Source of the DNA: Sagittula stellata E-37 | GTDB taxonomy: Bacteria; Pseudomonadota; Alphaproteobacteria; Rhodobacterales; Rhodobacteraceae | Reading direction: 5' to 3' | Assembly: GCF_039724765.1 (NCBI RefSeq) | Contig: NZ_CP155730.1 | Span: 124,001-188,000 of the forward strand | DNA: 64,000 nt | Shown: piece after piece, positions 24,874 through 34,022 of the stretch | How positions within the stretch are numbered: the stretch's first letter is position 1 | Layout: each line of letters starts with the position of its first letter | Translations under genes and position numbers: made by a program | Notes under the pieces: generated by a model | Seen by the model: only the letters and a program-made list of their open reading frames with translations | What the model was told of the DNA's origin: nothing | Databases searched by the model: none

Positions 24874-25776
24874 ATGACCCATCTCTCGATCACCCACAGG
24901 ACCCGTTATCGCTTTCACAACGCGGTGGATCTGGCCCCGCACCGCATGATGCTGCGCCCCCGTCAAACACCCGACCTGAGGCTTCTTTCTTTCAGCCTGG
25001 ATATACGTCCTGCAGCGGTCATCGACTGGTCGAATGACGTGGCAGGAAATGCCGTTGCTTTGGCAAGTTTCCGGTCCAGGGCGCACGAGCTTGAAATCAT
25101 CTCGCGGGCCCGCGTCGATTTGCGCGCGCCGGAATGGCCTGTCTTTCCCATCTCCGCCTCCGCAGCCTCCTATCCTTTCGCCTATTCGCCTGATGAGCGG
25201 ACCGACCTCGGCGCGCTCCTCTTGCCGCAGTACGAAGATCGCCGGAAACGTTTGCAGGCTTGGGTCGAGCCTATCGTCGCGGCGCGGCCGACCGACACAC
25301 TGGCCCTTCTGAAGGACGTCAGCAACGCGATCACAACGCAGATCGCCTATCAGGGACGCGAAACCGAAGGCACACAGGGCCCGCTTGAAACGCTGGACCG
25401 TGGCTGGGGCACGTGCCGTGACTTTGCCGTGCTCTTTGCAGAAGCCGTCCGGACCTTGGGATTTGGAGCCCGGCTTGTTTCGGGTTACCTGTTCGATCCA
25501 TTCGAAAACAGGGTCGGAACCACGGAGGCGGGCGCAACCCATGCCTGGGTGGAGGTTTTTGTCCCGGGAGCGGGCTGGATCCCTTTTGATCCAACCAATA
25601 GGTCCATCGGTTCCGCAAATCTCGTATCCGTGGCCGTTGCCCGGAACATCCACCAGATCTCGCCCGTTTCAGGCAGTTTCAGAGGCACGAACTCGGATTT
25701 CCGCGACCTCGATGTTACTGTAGATGTCCGCGCTGATGACAATCACCAGCAAGCAGGCGTGAGCGAAGAATGCTGA
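24874..25776 (+). CDS. Transglutaminase-like protein with a complete triad
   Basis: A 300-residue protein: Bact_transglu_N domain (MTHLSITHRTRYRFHNAV, PHRMMLRPRQ), then the catalytic core with Cys in GWGTCRDFAVLFAEA, His in ATHAWVEVFVPG, and Asp in WIPFDPTN. Family members in bacteria are probable cysteine proteases or amide-bond hydrolases and often cluster with each other. The start at 24874 gives the standard family N-terminus; a longer frame overlaps the zinc-ribbon gene. Confidence 0.85.
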   Translation: MTHLSITHRTRYRFHNAVDLAPHRMMLRPRQTPDLRLLSFSLDIRPAAVIDWSNDVAGNAVALASFRSRAHELEIISRARVDLRAPEWPVFPISASAASYPFAYSPDERTDLGALLLPQYEDRRKRLQAWVEPIVAARPTDTLALLKDVSNAITTQIAYQGRETEGTQGPLETLDRGWGTCRDFAVLFAEAVRTLGFGARLVSGYLFDPFENRVGTTEAGATHAWVEVFVPGAGWIPFDPTNRSIGSANLVSVAVARNIHQISPVSGSFRGTNSDFRDLDVTVDVRADDNHQQAGVSEEC

Positions 25777-26516
25777 TGTGTTGATACCGGATCGTTGGGG
25801 CGCAGCACACGCTCTCAATTCGGTTGCGTCACTTGTATCACCCCGCCCAGTTCCCGCTCTTCTATGCAGCGCAGGAACTCGGTCGAGAAAGTTTCCGCTT
25901 CGGATGGACCGCAGGCACGGCCCGGCACTTCGTGTTTGCCATCCTTGATGAACGCCCCGCGACTTGGCCGCCTCCGTCAACGAAAACGCCCTCTCGCCGG
26001 GCGCCACGGGCAGCGGCGAACACGCCATAAACTCCGGCAATCACAAATCCACGGAGAACGGGCACCATTGTGTTTGGGCCCTGAAGCGCCGCCCTGAGGC
26101 CGCCATCGACCCGGACGGCATCGTGATCCCCGTGAAGATGACGTGGTCCTGATCTGTTCCGCTTGTGCGCCACGCCGAGAGATTGGCCCGTTTCGTCGCC
26201 CGGTCCTCTTTGACCGATGAAACTCTTCCCGGTGGTGTGATCCGGGCGTGGTGCGCCATGTTTTGGAACCAGACCGGCAACCTGTGGCGCGCGGCCGGTC
26301 CGGCGGCGCATTTTCCGGAAATGACCTCTTGTCTGCAGACCTGCTCCGGGAACCCACGCCAATGGACAGCGGGACCATCCATGCCGCTCGGGAAACGCCT
26401 GGGCTGCTGCAAACCCGATGGCCTGATCGGCACATTTATTGGCCGGTCCCGTCATTTCCCGATCCGACCCTTCATGACACTTTCGGCACACCACGGAATG
26501 AGAAGAGTGTTTATCG
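25777..26516. other. Gap without a recognised gene
   Basis: Three frames stay open for 60-200 codons on both strands, but none has a known family, a signal or a convincing ribosome-binding site. It may contain a decayed gene I could not identify; the promoter of the following operon should lie at its right end. Confidence 0.45.
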
Positions 26517-27692
26517 ATGCTTCAGACGACCCGCGACCAAGACCCGGAAAACCCGCAAGCATCGACCCGGATAGATTTCATCTACCTGTCCGAGCCCGAC
26601 ATGATCCGCGCCGGTGTGACCGACATGGCGGCCTGCGTGGACACGATGGAAGAGATGTTCGGCCTGCTCTACCACGGCGACTATCGCATGGCGGGGGCCA
26701 ACAACAATTCTCATGGCTCCGTCATCGTCTTCCCCGAAACCTCGCCGTTTACGACCATGCCCAAGCCCACGCCCGACCGCCGCTTCATGGCGATGCCGGC
26801 CTATCTGGGTGGGCGGTTCGGCACGGCGGGGATGAAGTGGTACGGCTCGAACATCGAGAACCGCGACAAGGGGCTGCCGCGCTCGATCCTGATGTTCATG
26901 CTCAACGATGCCGACACCGCCGCGCCGCTGGCACTCATGTCGGCCAATCTGCTCTCGGCCTATCGCACCGGCGCCATTCCCGGCGTGGGCGCGCGCCATC
27001 TGGCGCGGAAGGACGCCCGCAGCGTGGGTATTCTGGGGCCGGGTGTGATGGCAAGGACCTCGCTTTCGGCCTTCATGGCGGTGCGTCCGGCGATCGACAC
27101 GGTTAAGGTGAAGGGGCGCGGCAAGGCCAACCTCGACGCCTTCCTGGGATGGCTCTCCGAAACCTATCCGCAGATCACCAACGTGACGGTGGTGGACACG
27201 GTGGAAGACGTCGTGCGGGGGTCGGACATCGTCACCTTCTGCGGTTCGGGCGCGACCGGCGACCCCTCGACATATCCGACGGTCAAGCGCGAGTGGATCA
27301 GCCCAGGCACCTTTCTGGCCATGCCCGCGCTCTGCAACATCGACGAAGCAATGGCGGCGCCCGAGATCCGCAAGGTCCTCGACAATCCGGGACTCTATCA
27401 CGCCTGGCACGAGGAAAACCCGAAGCCGGTCCACAAACACATCCCCGCCATAGGCATTCGCTGGCTGGATCTGGTGGACGAGGGGCGGATCGCGCTCGAG
27501 ACCCTCGAAGACCTCGGGCAGATCGTGGCCGGAGAGGCCACGGGGCGGTGGAATGACGACGAAATCATCATGCTTTCGGTCGGAGGTCTTCCTGTCGAGG
27601 ACGTGGCCTGGGGCACGGTGGTCTACCGCAATGCCATAGAGCGGGGTCTCGGGGTTTCGCTGAACCTCTGGGACGAACCGGAACTGAGATAG
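26517..27692 (+). CDS. Ornithine cyclodeaminase / mu-crystallin family protein (tyramine oxidase subunit B type)
   Basis: A 391-residue protein with the family N-terminal substrate region (FIYLSEPDMIRAGV, MPAYLGGRFGTAGMKWYGSN) and an NAD fold (SVGILGPGVMARTSLSAFM). The AYRTGAIPGVGARHLA block is diagnostic for the group annotated as tyramine oxidase subunit B. Members reduce imines or cyclise amino acids. It opens an operon with RidA, an FAD amine oxidase and an aldehyde dehydrogenase, so an amine or imino acid is a likely substrate. Confidence 0.82.
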   Translation: MLQTTRDQDPENPQASTRIDFIYLSEPDMIRAGVTDMAACVDTMEEMFGLLYHGDYRMAGANNNSHGSVIVFPETSPFTTMPKPTPDRRFMAMPAYLGGRFGTAGMKWYGSNIENRDKGLPRSILMFMLNDADTAAPLALMSANLLSAYRTGAIPGVGARHLARKDARSVGILGPGVMARTSLSAFMAVRPAIDTVKVKGRGKANLDAFLGWLSETYPQITNVTVVDTVEDVVRGSDIVTFCGSGATGDPSTYPTVKREWISPGTFLAMPALCNIDEAMAAPEIRKVLDNPGLYHAWHEENPKPVHKHIPAIGIRWLDLVDEGRIALETLEDLGQIVAGEATGRWNDDEIIMLSVGGLPVEDVAWGTVVYRNAIERGLGVSLNLWDEPELR

Positions 27693-27730
27693 CGCGCGCC
27701 GCGAAACTCTATCTGAACAAGGCAAGACCG

Positions 27731-28153
27731 ATGACCGAAATCGTGAAACTCAAGACCGGCTCGAAATTCGAGGACCATGGCAGCTATTCGCGCCTTGTGG
27801 CGGTCGACAATCTGATCTTCGTCTCCAACACAGCAGGGCGCAATCCGCGTACCAAACTGATCCCCGAGGATCTGGCGGAGCAGACCCGTCAGGTGCTGGC
27901 CAATATCGAGACCGCGCTGAAGGCAGTGGATTCCTGCCTCGAAGACGTCGTGCGGGCGCGCGTCTTCGTGCAGTTCACTGACGATATAGACACGATCATG
28001 ACCGCGTACGGGGAGCGGATGCGTGGGATCAACCCGACCCTGACCATGACCTGCCCGCCGCTGGGGTCCACCGAATACAAGGTGGAGATCGACGTGACGG
28101 CCTATCGCGGCGCGTCGAAGGCCGAGATCAAAGAGATGGTCATCACGCCGTGA
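27731..28153 (+). CDS. RidA family enamine/imine deaminase
   Basis: A 140-residue protein with the RidA core VVRARVFVQFTDDID, and YKVEIDVTAYRG at the end; RidA trimers hydrolyse reactive imines to keto compounds and ammonia. It follows the ornithine-cyclodeaminase-family gene by 38 bp and precedes an FAD oxidase that would form such imines. Variation around the usual Arg pocket means the exact activity is uncertain. Confidence 0.85.
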   Translation: MTEIVKLKTGSKFEDHGSYSRLVAVDNLIFVSNTAGRNPRTKLIPEDLAEQTRQVLANIETALKAVDSCLEDVVRARVFVQFTDDIDTIMTAYGERMRGINPTLTMTCPPLGSTEYKVEIDVTAYRGASKAEIKEMVITP

Positions 28154-28196
28154 GCCTCTTCCCGATTGCCAGCGATGTTTTCGAAAGGTCCGCGCC

Positions 28197-29489
28197 ATGG
28201 CCCCGGTGATCCGGCCCGTTCAGACGGCGCTCGACCCGCCGGCACAGACCAGCGTGGTGGTGATCGGCGGCGGGATCGTCGGCCTGAGCACCGCGCTGAC
28301 CCTCGCCGAGCGGGGAATTTCCGTCGTCGTGCTGGAAAAGGGGCATCTGGCTGGGGAACAATCGTCGCGGAACCTCGGCTGGGTGCGCAAGACCGGGCGC
28401 CACATTGCCGATCTGCCGCTTTCCGTGGAGTCCGACAGGCTTTGGGCCGAGATGCCCGAGCGGGTGGGTGCGGATGTGGGCTATCGCAAGGCGGGGATCA
28501 TGTATGTCGCCCGCAGCGAGGCCGAGATGGCCAAGCACGAGACCTGGATCGGCTCGGATGGCGGGCGGGCGCTGGATTCGCGCCTTTTGAGCGCGGACGA
28601 GATTGACCGGCAGGTGCCCGGCGGGGCAGAGCGCTGGTTTGGTGGCATCCACACGCCCTCGGACGGCCGCGCTGAGCCTACGCTCGCCAGCAGCGCGATC
28701 GCGGCGGCAGCGATTGCCAAGGGCGCGGTCATTGTCGAGCAATGCGCGGTACGGCGGCTGGTGACGTCTGCGGGGCGGGTTTCGGGGGTGATGACCGAGC
28801 GCGGCGAGATCCGCTGCGAGCATGTCCTGCTGGCGGGCGGGATATGGTCGCGGCGGTTCCTGGGCAACCATGGCGTGGACCTGCCAACGCTGCCGCTGGT
28901 CGCCTCGGTGCTGCGCACTGCGGCGATGGAAGGGCCGACCGAGACTGCCGTGGGCGCCGCCGATTTCTCGTTCCGCAAGCGGCTCGACGGGGGATACACG
29001 ATTACCCAGCGCGGCGCGCTGTTTGCGCCGCTGATGCTGGATCACCTGCTGATCGGCCATCGCTACCTGCCGGTTCTGAAAGCGGAATGGAAGAATGTGC
29101 GCCTCGCGTTCGGCCGCGATTTCCTGCGCGATCTTTCGATGTCGCGACGCTGGAAGGGAGACGCACGCTCGCCGATGGAGCACGTGCGCACAATGGACCC
29201 GCCGGTCAATGACGGGCTGAACGCCGAGGCTATGACGAACTTGTGCCGGGCCTGGCCAGTCTTCAAGCAGGCCGAGATCCGGCAAAGCTGGGCCGGGATG
29301 ATCGACGTGACCCCGGATTCGAACCCGGTGATCTCACCGGTGGCAAAGTTGCCGGGGTTGACGCTGGCCTCGGGCTTTTCCGGGCACGGCTTTGGCACCG
29401 CGCCCGCCGCAGGGCAGTTGGCGGCCGATCTGATCACCGGCGACACACCCATCGTGGACCCCAAGCCCTACCGGCTCGACCGGCTCTGA
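28197..29489 (+). CDS. FAD-dependent amine/amino-acid oxidoreductase (DAO family)
   Basis: A 430-residue protein with the FAD-binding GxGxxG (VVVIGGGIVGLSTALTLAE) about 20 residues in, then the acidic adenosine-binding end (VVLEKG). SSRNLGWVRKTGRH is a DAO-family block that contacts FAD, and the C-terminal SGFSGHGFGTAPAAGQLAAD completes the site. The enzyme oxidises a C-N bond to an imine; RidA beside it would hydrolyse the product. The substrate is not evident. Confidence 0.88.
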   Translation: MAPVIRPVQTALDPPAQTSVVVIGGGIVGLSTALTLAERGISVVVLEKGHLAGEQSSRNLGWVRKTGRHIADLPLSVESDRLWAEMPERVGADVGYRKAGIMYVARSEAEMAKHETWIGSDGGRALDSRLLSADEIDRQVPGGAERWFGGIHTPSDGRAEPTLASSAIAAAAIAKGAVIVEQCAVRRLVTSAGRVSGVMTERGEIRCEHVLLAGGIWSRRFLGNHGVDLPTLPLVASVLRTAAMEGPTETAVGAADFSFRKRLDGGYTITQRGALFAPLMLDHLLIGHRYLPVLKAEWKNVRLAFGRDFLRDLSMSRRWKGDARSPMEHVRTMDPPVNDGLNAEAMTNLCRAWPVFKQAEIRQSWAGMIDVTPDSNPVISPVAKLPGLTLASGFSGHGFGTAPAAGQLAADLITGDTPIVDPKPYRLDRL

Positions 29490-29527
29490 CGGGGGCGTGG
29501 CCACAGCCAAGCAGGAGAAGACTGACC

Positions 29528-31039
29528 ATGACGGCGATGATTGAACGGGCAGGCGGCCCGGCTCTGCGGATTCCGGCGGCCAGATTGTTGATCGACGGCG
29601 ATTGGTGCGACGGCGGCGACGGGCGCAGGATCGCGGTCTACGACCCCGCGACAGAGGAACGGATCGCCGAAGTGGTGGCCGCTACGGCTTCGGATGTCGA
29701 AAGGGCCGTGCAGGCGGCGCATCGGGCTTTCGAAAGTGCGGCGTGGCAGAAGATGCGCCCGCTCGACCGGGGCAGGCTGCTGGAACGGCTCGCCTTGCTG
29801 ATCGAACGCGACGCCGATGACCTCGCGCGGTTGGAAACGCTGGACAATGGCAAACCCTTCGCGGTGTCGCGCAACGTGGACATGCAGTTCGCCATCGACG
29901 CCCTGCGCTATTACGGCGGGTGGAGCTCGAAGATGGCGGGCGAATACATCCAGCTGTCCCCCCTTGGCGAGGATGGCGGCACCTATCGCGCCTATACAGA
30001 GCGCAGGCCGGTCGGCGTCGTGGGCGGGATCACGCCCTGGAACTTCCCCATGGGGCAGGCGATCCAGAAGATGGCGCCCGCGATTGCCTTTGGCTGCACC
30101 GTGTTGTTGAAGCCTTCGGAAGAGGCCTCGCTTACCACGCTGCGGCTGGGGGAGCTGGTGCTTGAGGCAGGCTTTCCCGAAGGCACGGTGAACATCGTCA
30201 CCGGCCATGGACATGAGGCCGGGCAGGCGCTGGTCGATCATCCGCTGGTGCGCAAGATCGCTTTCACCGGCTCGACGGCCACTGGACAGAAGATCCTTGC
30301 TGCCTCCGTGAAGACGATGAAGCGCGTGACGCTGGAGCTTGGCGGCAAGTCGCCCACAATCGTGCTGGCCGATGCGGATCTGAACGTGGCGATCCCCGGA
30401 GCGGCCAATGCGATCTTTCCCAATTCCGGGCAGATCTGCACCGCTGGCTCGAGGCTCCTGGTCGAGGCGCCGATCTACGACGAGGTTGTCGAAGGCGTGG
30501 CCGAGATTGCGCGGGGGCTGAAGCTGGGCAGCGGCTTCGACCCGTCGGTGCAGCTTGGGCCGCTGGTCTCTTCGGGACAGCTCGACAGGGTTTCGGCACT
30601 GGTCGGGCAGGGGATCGAGGAGGGGGCCGAGCCGCTCTGTGGTGGAGCGCGGGCGGCGGACAAAGGGTACTTCTACCAACCGACCGTTCTGGGCGGGGGC
30701 CGCACCGGGATGCGGGTTGCCCAGCAGGAGGTGTTTGGCCCGGTGGTTCTGGCGATGCCGGTGCTAGACGCGAAAGAGATCAGGATGTTGGCGAATGACA
30801 CCGCCTACGGGCTCGGTGCCAGCATCTGGACGCAGGACATCAATAAGGCGCATCTTCTTGCCGCGCAGCTCGATTGCGGGACAGTCTGGATCAACACCCA
30901 CAACGTCTTGGACCTTGCGATGCCCTTCGGTGGCACCAAGCTCTCGGGGCTTGGCCGTGAATTCGGCACCGAGGTGATCCACGCATATACCGAGCCGCGC
31001 GCTGTCTGCATGCGGCTGCAGGCACCCGGCTACGGCTGA
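29528..31039 (+). CDS. NAD(P)-dependent aldehyde dehydrogenase
   Basis: A 503-residue ALDH: TPWNFPMGQAIQKMAPA (cofactor), KPSEEASLTTL, FTGSTATGQKI, catalytic Glu in LELGGKSP, and nucleophile Cys in NSGQICTAGSRL. It ends the oxidative operon and would turn the aldehyde from the amine oxidase/RidA step into an acid. The start at 29528 follows GGAGAAG; the longer frame is antisense-like and overlaps the oxidase. Its 3' end overlaps the convergent AraC gene by 10 bp. Confidence 0.92.
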   Translation: MTAMIERAGGPALRIPAARLLIDGDWCDGGDGRRIAVYDPATEERIAEVVAATASDVERAVQAAHRAFESAAWQKMRPLDRGRLLERLALLIERDADDLARLETLDNGKPFAVSRNVDMQFAIDALRYYGGWSSKMAGEYIQLSPLGEDGGTYRAYTERRPVGVVGGITPWNFPMGQAIQKMAPAIAFGCTVLLKPSEEASLTTLRLGELVLEAGFPEGTVNIVTGHGHEAGQALVDHPLVRKIAFTGSTATGQKILAASVKTMKRVTLELGGKSPTIVLADADLNVAIPGAANAIFPNSGQICTAGSRLLVEAPIYDEVVEGVAEIARGLKLGSGFDPSVQLGPLVSSGQLDRVSALVGQGIEEGAEPLCGGARAADKGYFYQPTVLGGGRTGMRVAQQEVFGPVVLAMPVLDAKEIRMLANDTAYGLGASIWTQDINKAHLLAAQLDCGTVWINTHNVLDLAMPFGGTKLSGLGREFGTEVIHAYTEPRAVCMRLQAPGYG

Positions 31040-32169
31040 GCCCTTGTCGCGATATCATCGGTCTCTGGCGCGTTGGCCTTGCCGATTGAACGGCGGGCCC
31101 GACGCAGGGCCGCCATCGGCGTTTCGCCCGTCCATTCGCGGAAGGCGCGGGAGAAGGCAGACTGGTTTGCATAGCCCAGGTGCGCCGCAAGCTGGCTGAC
31201 CTTGATGCTGCCAGTGCTCAGCAGCATCTCGGCTTTTCTGAGACGTTCGCGGTTGAGGATCTCGGAAAAGCTGGTGCCGAAAGTGCCCAATTGGCGGCGC
31301 AGTGTACGCGGCGCCATACCGAGGATGTCGGCCAGAGTTTCAAGATCGACGCTCTCCCGCCCCAGCCGCTGGTCGACCAGTTGCGACAGCCGCTCGGGCA
31401 CAGAGCGAAATTCGTCTTCGGGCGGGCGCAAGAGGTCGAAGAGATGGGTCTCGACGATGGCTCGCGCCGGAGCGTTGGAGCTGACCCAGGTCTGCATCGG
31501 GCGGTCAAGGTCGGCGTCGCCGATCCAGATGATATTGGACGCGGCGTTGCCGCTGACGGGGCAGCGGAAAAACCGCTTCAAAGGGCCCTCGCGCCCGGCG
31601 ATGTCATGCTCGAAGCAGACCTCGACCGGGCTCCAGCGCTCAGACAGCAATTGCCGGATGAGCGCGCAGAGACCGGCGATTGAATTCTCGGCGTCCTGAA
31701 CCCGGGGCCAGATCTCCATGTCGTTGATCGCGTAACCGTAACGGGTTTGCCCGAACTCCTGATGCACGCTGCTGGTGGTGTGGCTTTGCCAGCTTGCCTG
31801 AAAGCGCAGGAACACCGCCAGTGCTTCGCGCAGGGTGGGCGCCGTGGCCAGAAGCGGGTAGACCGGCCCGATCTCCCAGAGGCGGAAGTTCTGGCCGAGT
31901 TCCAGCCCGAAGTAGGGCCTGTCCAGCACACGCGCGGCCTCTTCGAAAAAGGCGGCGTAGGCCTTGAGCGGGTAGGTGGCATAGGGATTTTGCGACTTGC
32001 CGGCCTTGAGGTTGAAACGTGCCAGGGCCTGCCGGGTCTCCGGCGCGGTGCGGGGCATCTCGCTGACGATCTGGTCGAGAAAGAACTGCCGAAGCGTTGC
32101 CTCCGCAGGCGCGGAGGCCTTGCGGCGTCCAGCCTGCGCTGTGTCTTGCCGTGCGCCCTGTTCGCTCAT
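31030..32169 (-). CDS. AraC-family transcriptional regulator
   Basis: A 379-residue protein with an AraC_binding_2-type N-terminal domain (PYFGLELGQNFRLWEIGPV, RPMQTWVSSNAP) and a C-terminal double helix-turn-helix (LADILGMAPRTLRRQL; QLAAHLGYANQSAFSRAF) ending REWTGETPMAALR. It has a GGAGGAGG ribosome-binding site. It is set between the amine-oxidising operon and the ABC importer operon, diverging from the latter, so it likely activates one or both. Confidence 0.88.
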   Translation of the reverse strand: MSEQGARQDTAQAGRRKASAPAEATLRQFFLDQIVSEMPRTAPETRQALARFNLKAGKSQNPYATYPLKAYAAFFEEAARVLDRPYFGLELGQNFRLWEIGPVYPLLATAPTLREALAVFLRFQASWQSHTTSSVHQEFGQTRYGYAINDMEIWPRVQDAENSIAGLCALIRQLLSERWSPVEVCFEHDIAGREGPLKRFFRCPVSGNAASNIIWIGDADLDRPMQTWVSSNAPARAIVETHLFDLLRPPEDEFRSVPERLSQLVDQRLGRESVDLETLADILGMAPRTLRRQLGTFGTSFSEILNRERLRKAEMLLSTGSIKVSQLAAHLGYANQSAFSRAFREWTGETPMAALRRARRSIGKANAPETDDIATRAQP

Positions 32170-32201
32170 GAAGCACCTCCTCCCGGTAGCGTAGTTTATC
32201 T

Positions 32202-32231
32202 ATGAAATATTGCAACGGCATATTGTTTCAT
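32202..32231. promoter_or_regulatory. 30-bp imperfect dyad, candidate AraC-regulator operator
   Basis: The site opens with ATGAAA and closes with TTTCAT, with inner arms ATATTGC and GCATATTG around an AACG centre. It starts 33 bp upstream of the AraC gene and lies in the 288-bp gap shared with the ABC transporter operon, suited to autoregulation and activation. Confidence 0.4.
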
Positions 32232-32457
32232 GCAGGCCTTGAGGGGCTGTTTCAGCCCCGAAATGGCCTCTTCCGCACAATTATCGGCCCTTGCTGACAT
32301 AGACCGGGGGTTTGGCGCGACATACCCTTGCTTCAGACCGCCGGAAAGGCGGGCGGGTTTTGGCACCCTCCAGCGGCCTGCGCCGGGCGGACCAAGACAG
32401 GCCCGGACTTTCCGAAGGCGGCACCGGATCGACGGACACATAAACAGGGAACACAAG

Positions 32458-33984
32458 ATGAAAACCATAGACAGACGTCTTTTCATGCAGCTTGCGGCGG
32501 TCGGCGGCGGTGCCCTGATGGTCAAGCCGGACTTCGCCTTTGCCGGCGAGATCGACAATCTCTCGATCGCATGGACGACGGATACCGCAAGCTGGGATCC
32601 GAACCAGCGGCTGTCCCCCGATCCGCAGACCATTCTGAAGATGGTCTTCGACCAGCCCATCGACATGACCAGCGACCTCAAGCTGGTTCCGGGCCTGCTC
32701 ACGGAGTGGGAACTGGCGGATGACGCGATGAGCTTGCATGTCACGCTGCGCGACGACGTGACCTTTTCGGACGGGACGAAAATGACCGCCGAGGACTTTC
32801 GTTATACCTTCTTCGAGCGCGTCCAGAACGGCGAGGAGATCGACCTTGCCGTGGGCTTCGGCAATGTGACCGACATCGAGGTCCTGTCGCCGACCGAGGC
32901 GGTGATGCGCTTTGCCAAGCCCTTTCCCATCGTGGCGCAATGGCTGAGCTTCAGCGCGAGCTACATCGTCTCGAAGGCCCATGCCGAGAAGGTGGGACCG
33001 GAGGGGATGAAGACCGATCCGGTGGGGACCGGCCCCTATGTGCTGACGGAGTATCAGCGCGACAGCCGTATCGTGCTGACGCGGCGCGACGACTACTGGG
33101 GCGAACTGCCCTCTGCCAAGCAGATCACCATCGAGATCATTCCCGACCCGACAGCCCGGCTGGCGGCGCTGGAGTCCGGCACGGTGGATATCGCCACCGA
33201 GCTTTCGATCCGGGACGTCAAGCGGTTGCAACAAAGCGGCGCCTTCAACGCGGTGACAAACCCGATTGCCCGCATCATCTACATCACCATCCGCGAGGAT
33301 GGCGTGTTTGCGGATCGCAACGTCCGTCTGGCGGCCCACCACGCGGTGGACAAGGCGCTGCTGTCGAAGGCCTTCTTTGGCGGCGATGCGGTGACGATCG
33401 ACCTGCCGACCATCCCCGGCATGCCCAGCTTCCTGCCCGATTTCCACTTCGACTACGATCCAGACAAGGCCATCGAGATGCTGGCCGCTTCGGGCTATGG
33501 TCCGGACAATCCGGTGACGCTGGAATTCGCCACGACGAACGGTCAGTTCCCCGGCGATTACGATATCGCCCGCGCGGTCGTGACGATGTGGGAGAAGGTC
33601 GGTATCAAGGCCAATCTGACGGTGATTACCGAGTCGCAATGGTACGATCTGAACGCTTCGGGCAAGCTGCCGGCGGCGTCCATGTTCGTCTGGGAAAACG
33701 GCACAGGCGACCCCGAGCTCTTTGCAGGCAACATGTTCGACGCCGATCTGCCCTTTGCCACCTATCGCACCGATGAAGTGACCGCGATGATCAAGCCGCT
33801 TCTGCAAGAGCCGGACTATGAGACGCGGATCAAGGGCTACGAAGAATTCAACAAGTACCTGATCGAAGAAGGGGCGATGATCCCGCTGTTGCAAGCGATC
33901 CAGACAATCGGCTACCGCAAGGGGATCGAGTTGCAGCCCTGGGCAAACGGCCTGATCCGTCCCGAAGCGATCACGGCCGATTAA
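32458..33984 (+). CDS. ABC transporter substrate-binding protein, family 5 (oligopeptide/opine type)
   Basis: A 508-residue periplasmic protein. The signal peptide contains DRRLFMQ and a long hydrophobic stretch ending AFAGEIDN, which fits Tat or Sec export. The mature protein follows the family-5 order: NLSIAWTTDTASWDPNQRL, then LVPGLLTEWELADDAMSLHV, VTFSDGTKMTAEDFRYTF, and DPVGTGPYVLTEYQR. It binds peptides, opines or similar solutes for the permease pair downstream. The AGGGAA site and signal peptide set the start at 32458. Confidence 0.9.
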   Translation: MKTIDRRLFMQLAAVGGGALMVKPDFAFAGEIDNLSIAWTTDTASWDPNQRLSPDPQTILKMVFDQPIDMTSDLKLVPGLLTEWELADDAMSLHVTLRDDVTFSDGTKMTAEDFRYTFFERVQNGEEIDLAVGFGNVTDIEVLSPTEAVMRFAKPFPIVAQWLSFSASYIVSKAHAEKVGPEGMKTDPVGTGPYVLTEYQRDSRIVLTRRDDYWGELPSAKQITIEIIPDPTARLAALESGTVDIATELSIRDVKRLQQSGAFNAVTNPIARIIYITIREDGVFADRNVRLAAHHAVDKALLSKAFFGGDAVTIDLPTIPGMPSFLPDFHFDYDPDKAIEMLAASGYGPDNPVTLEFATTNGQFPGDYDIARAVVTMWEKVGIKANLTVITESQWYDLNASGKLPAASMFVWENGTGDPELFAGNMFDADLPFATYRTDEVTAMIKPLLQEPDYETRIKGYEEFNKYLIEEGAMIPLLQAIQTIGYRKGIELQPWANGLIRPEAITAD

Positions 33985-34022
33985 GGCGAAGGCGCACCAT
34001 CATCCATGAGGGAGCGGCAGCT

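Noticed and set aside
26165..27106. A 313-codon frame overlapping the start of the ornithine-cyclodeaminase-family gene
   Set aside because: It runs through the correct gene in another frame and shows no homology; the part upstream was also unrecognisable.
32281..33894. A 537-codon minus-strand ORF opposite the importer binding protein
   Set aside because: The sense frame has a signal peptide and clear family-5 blocks; the antisense frame is a high-GC shadow.
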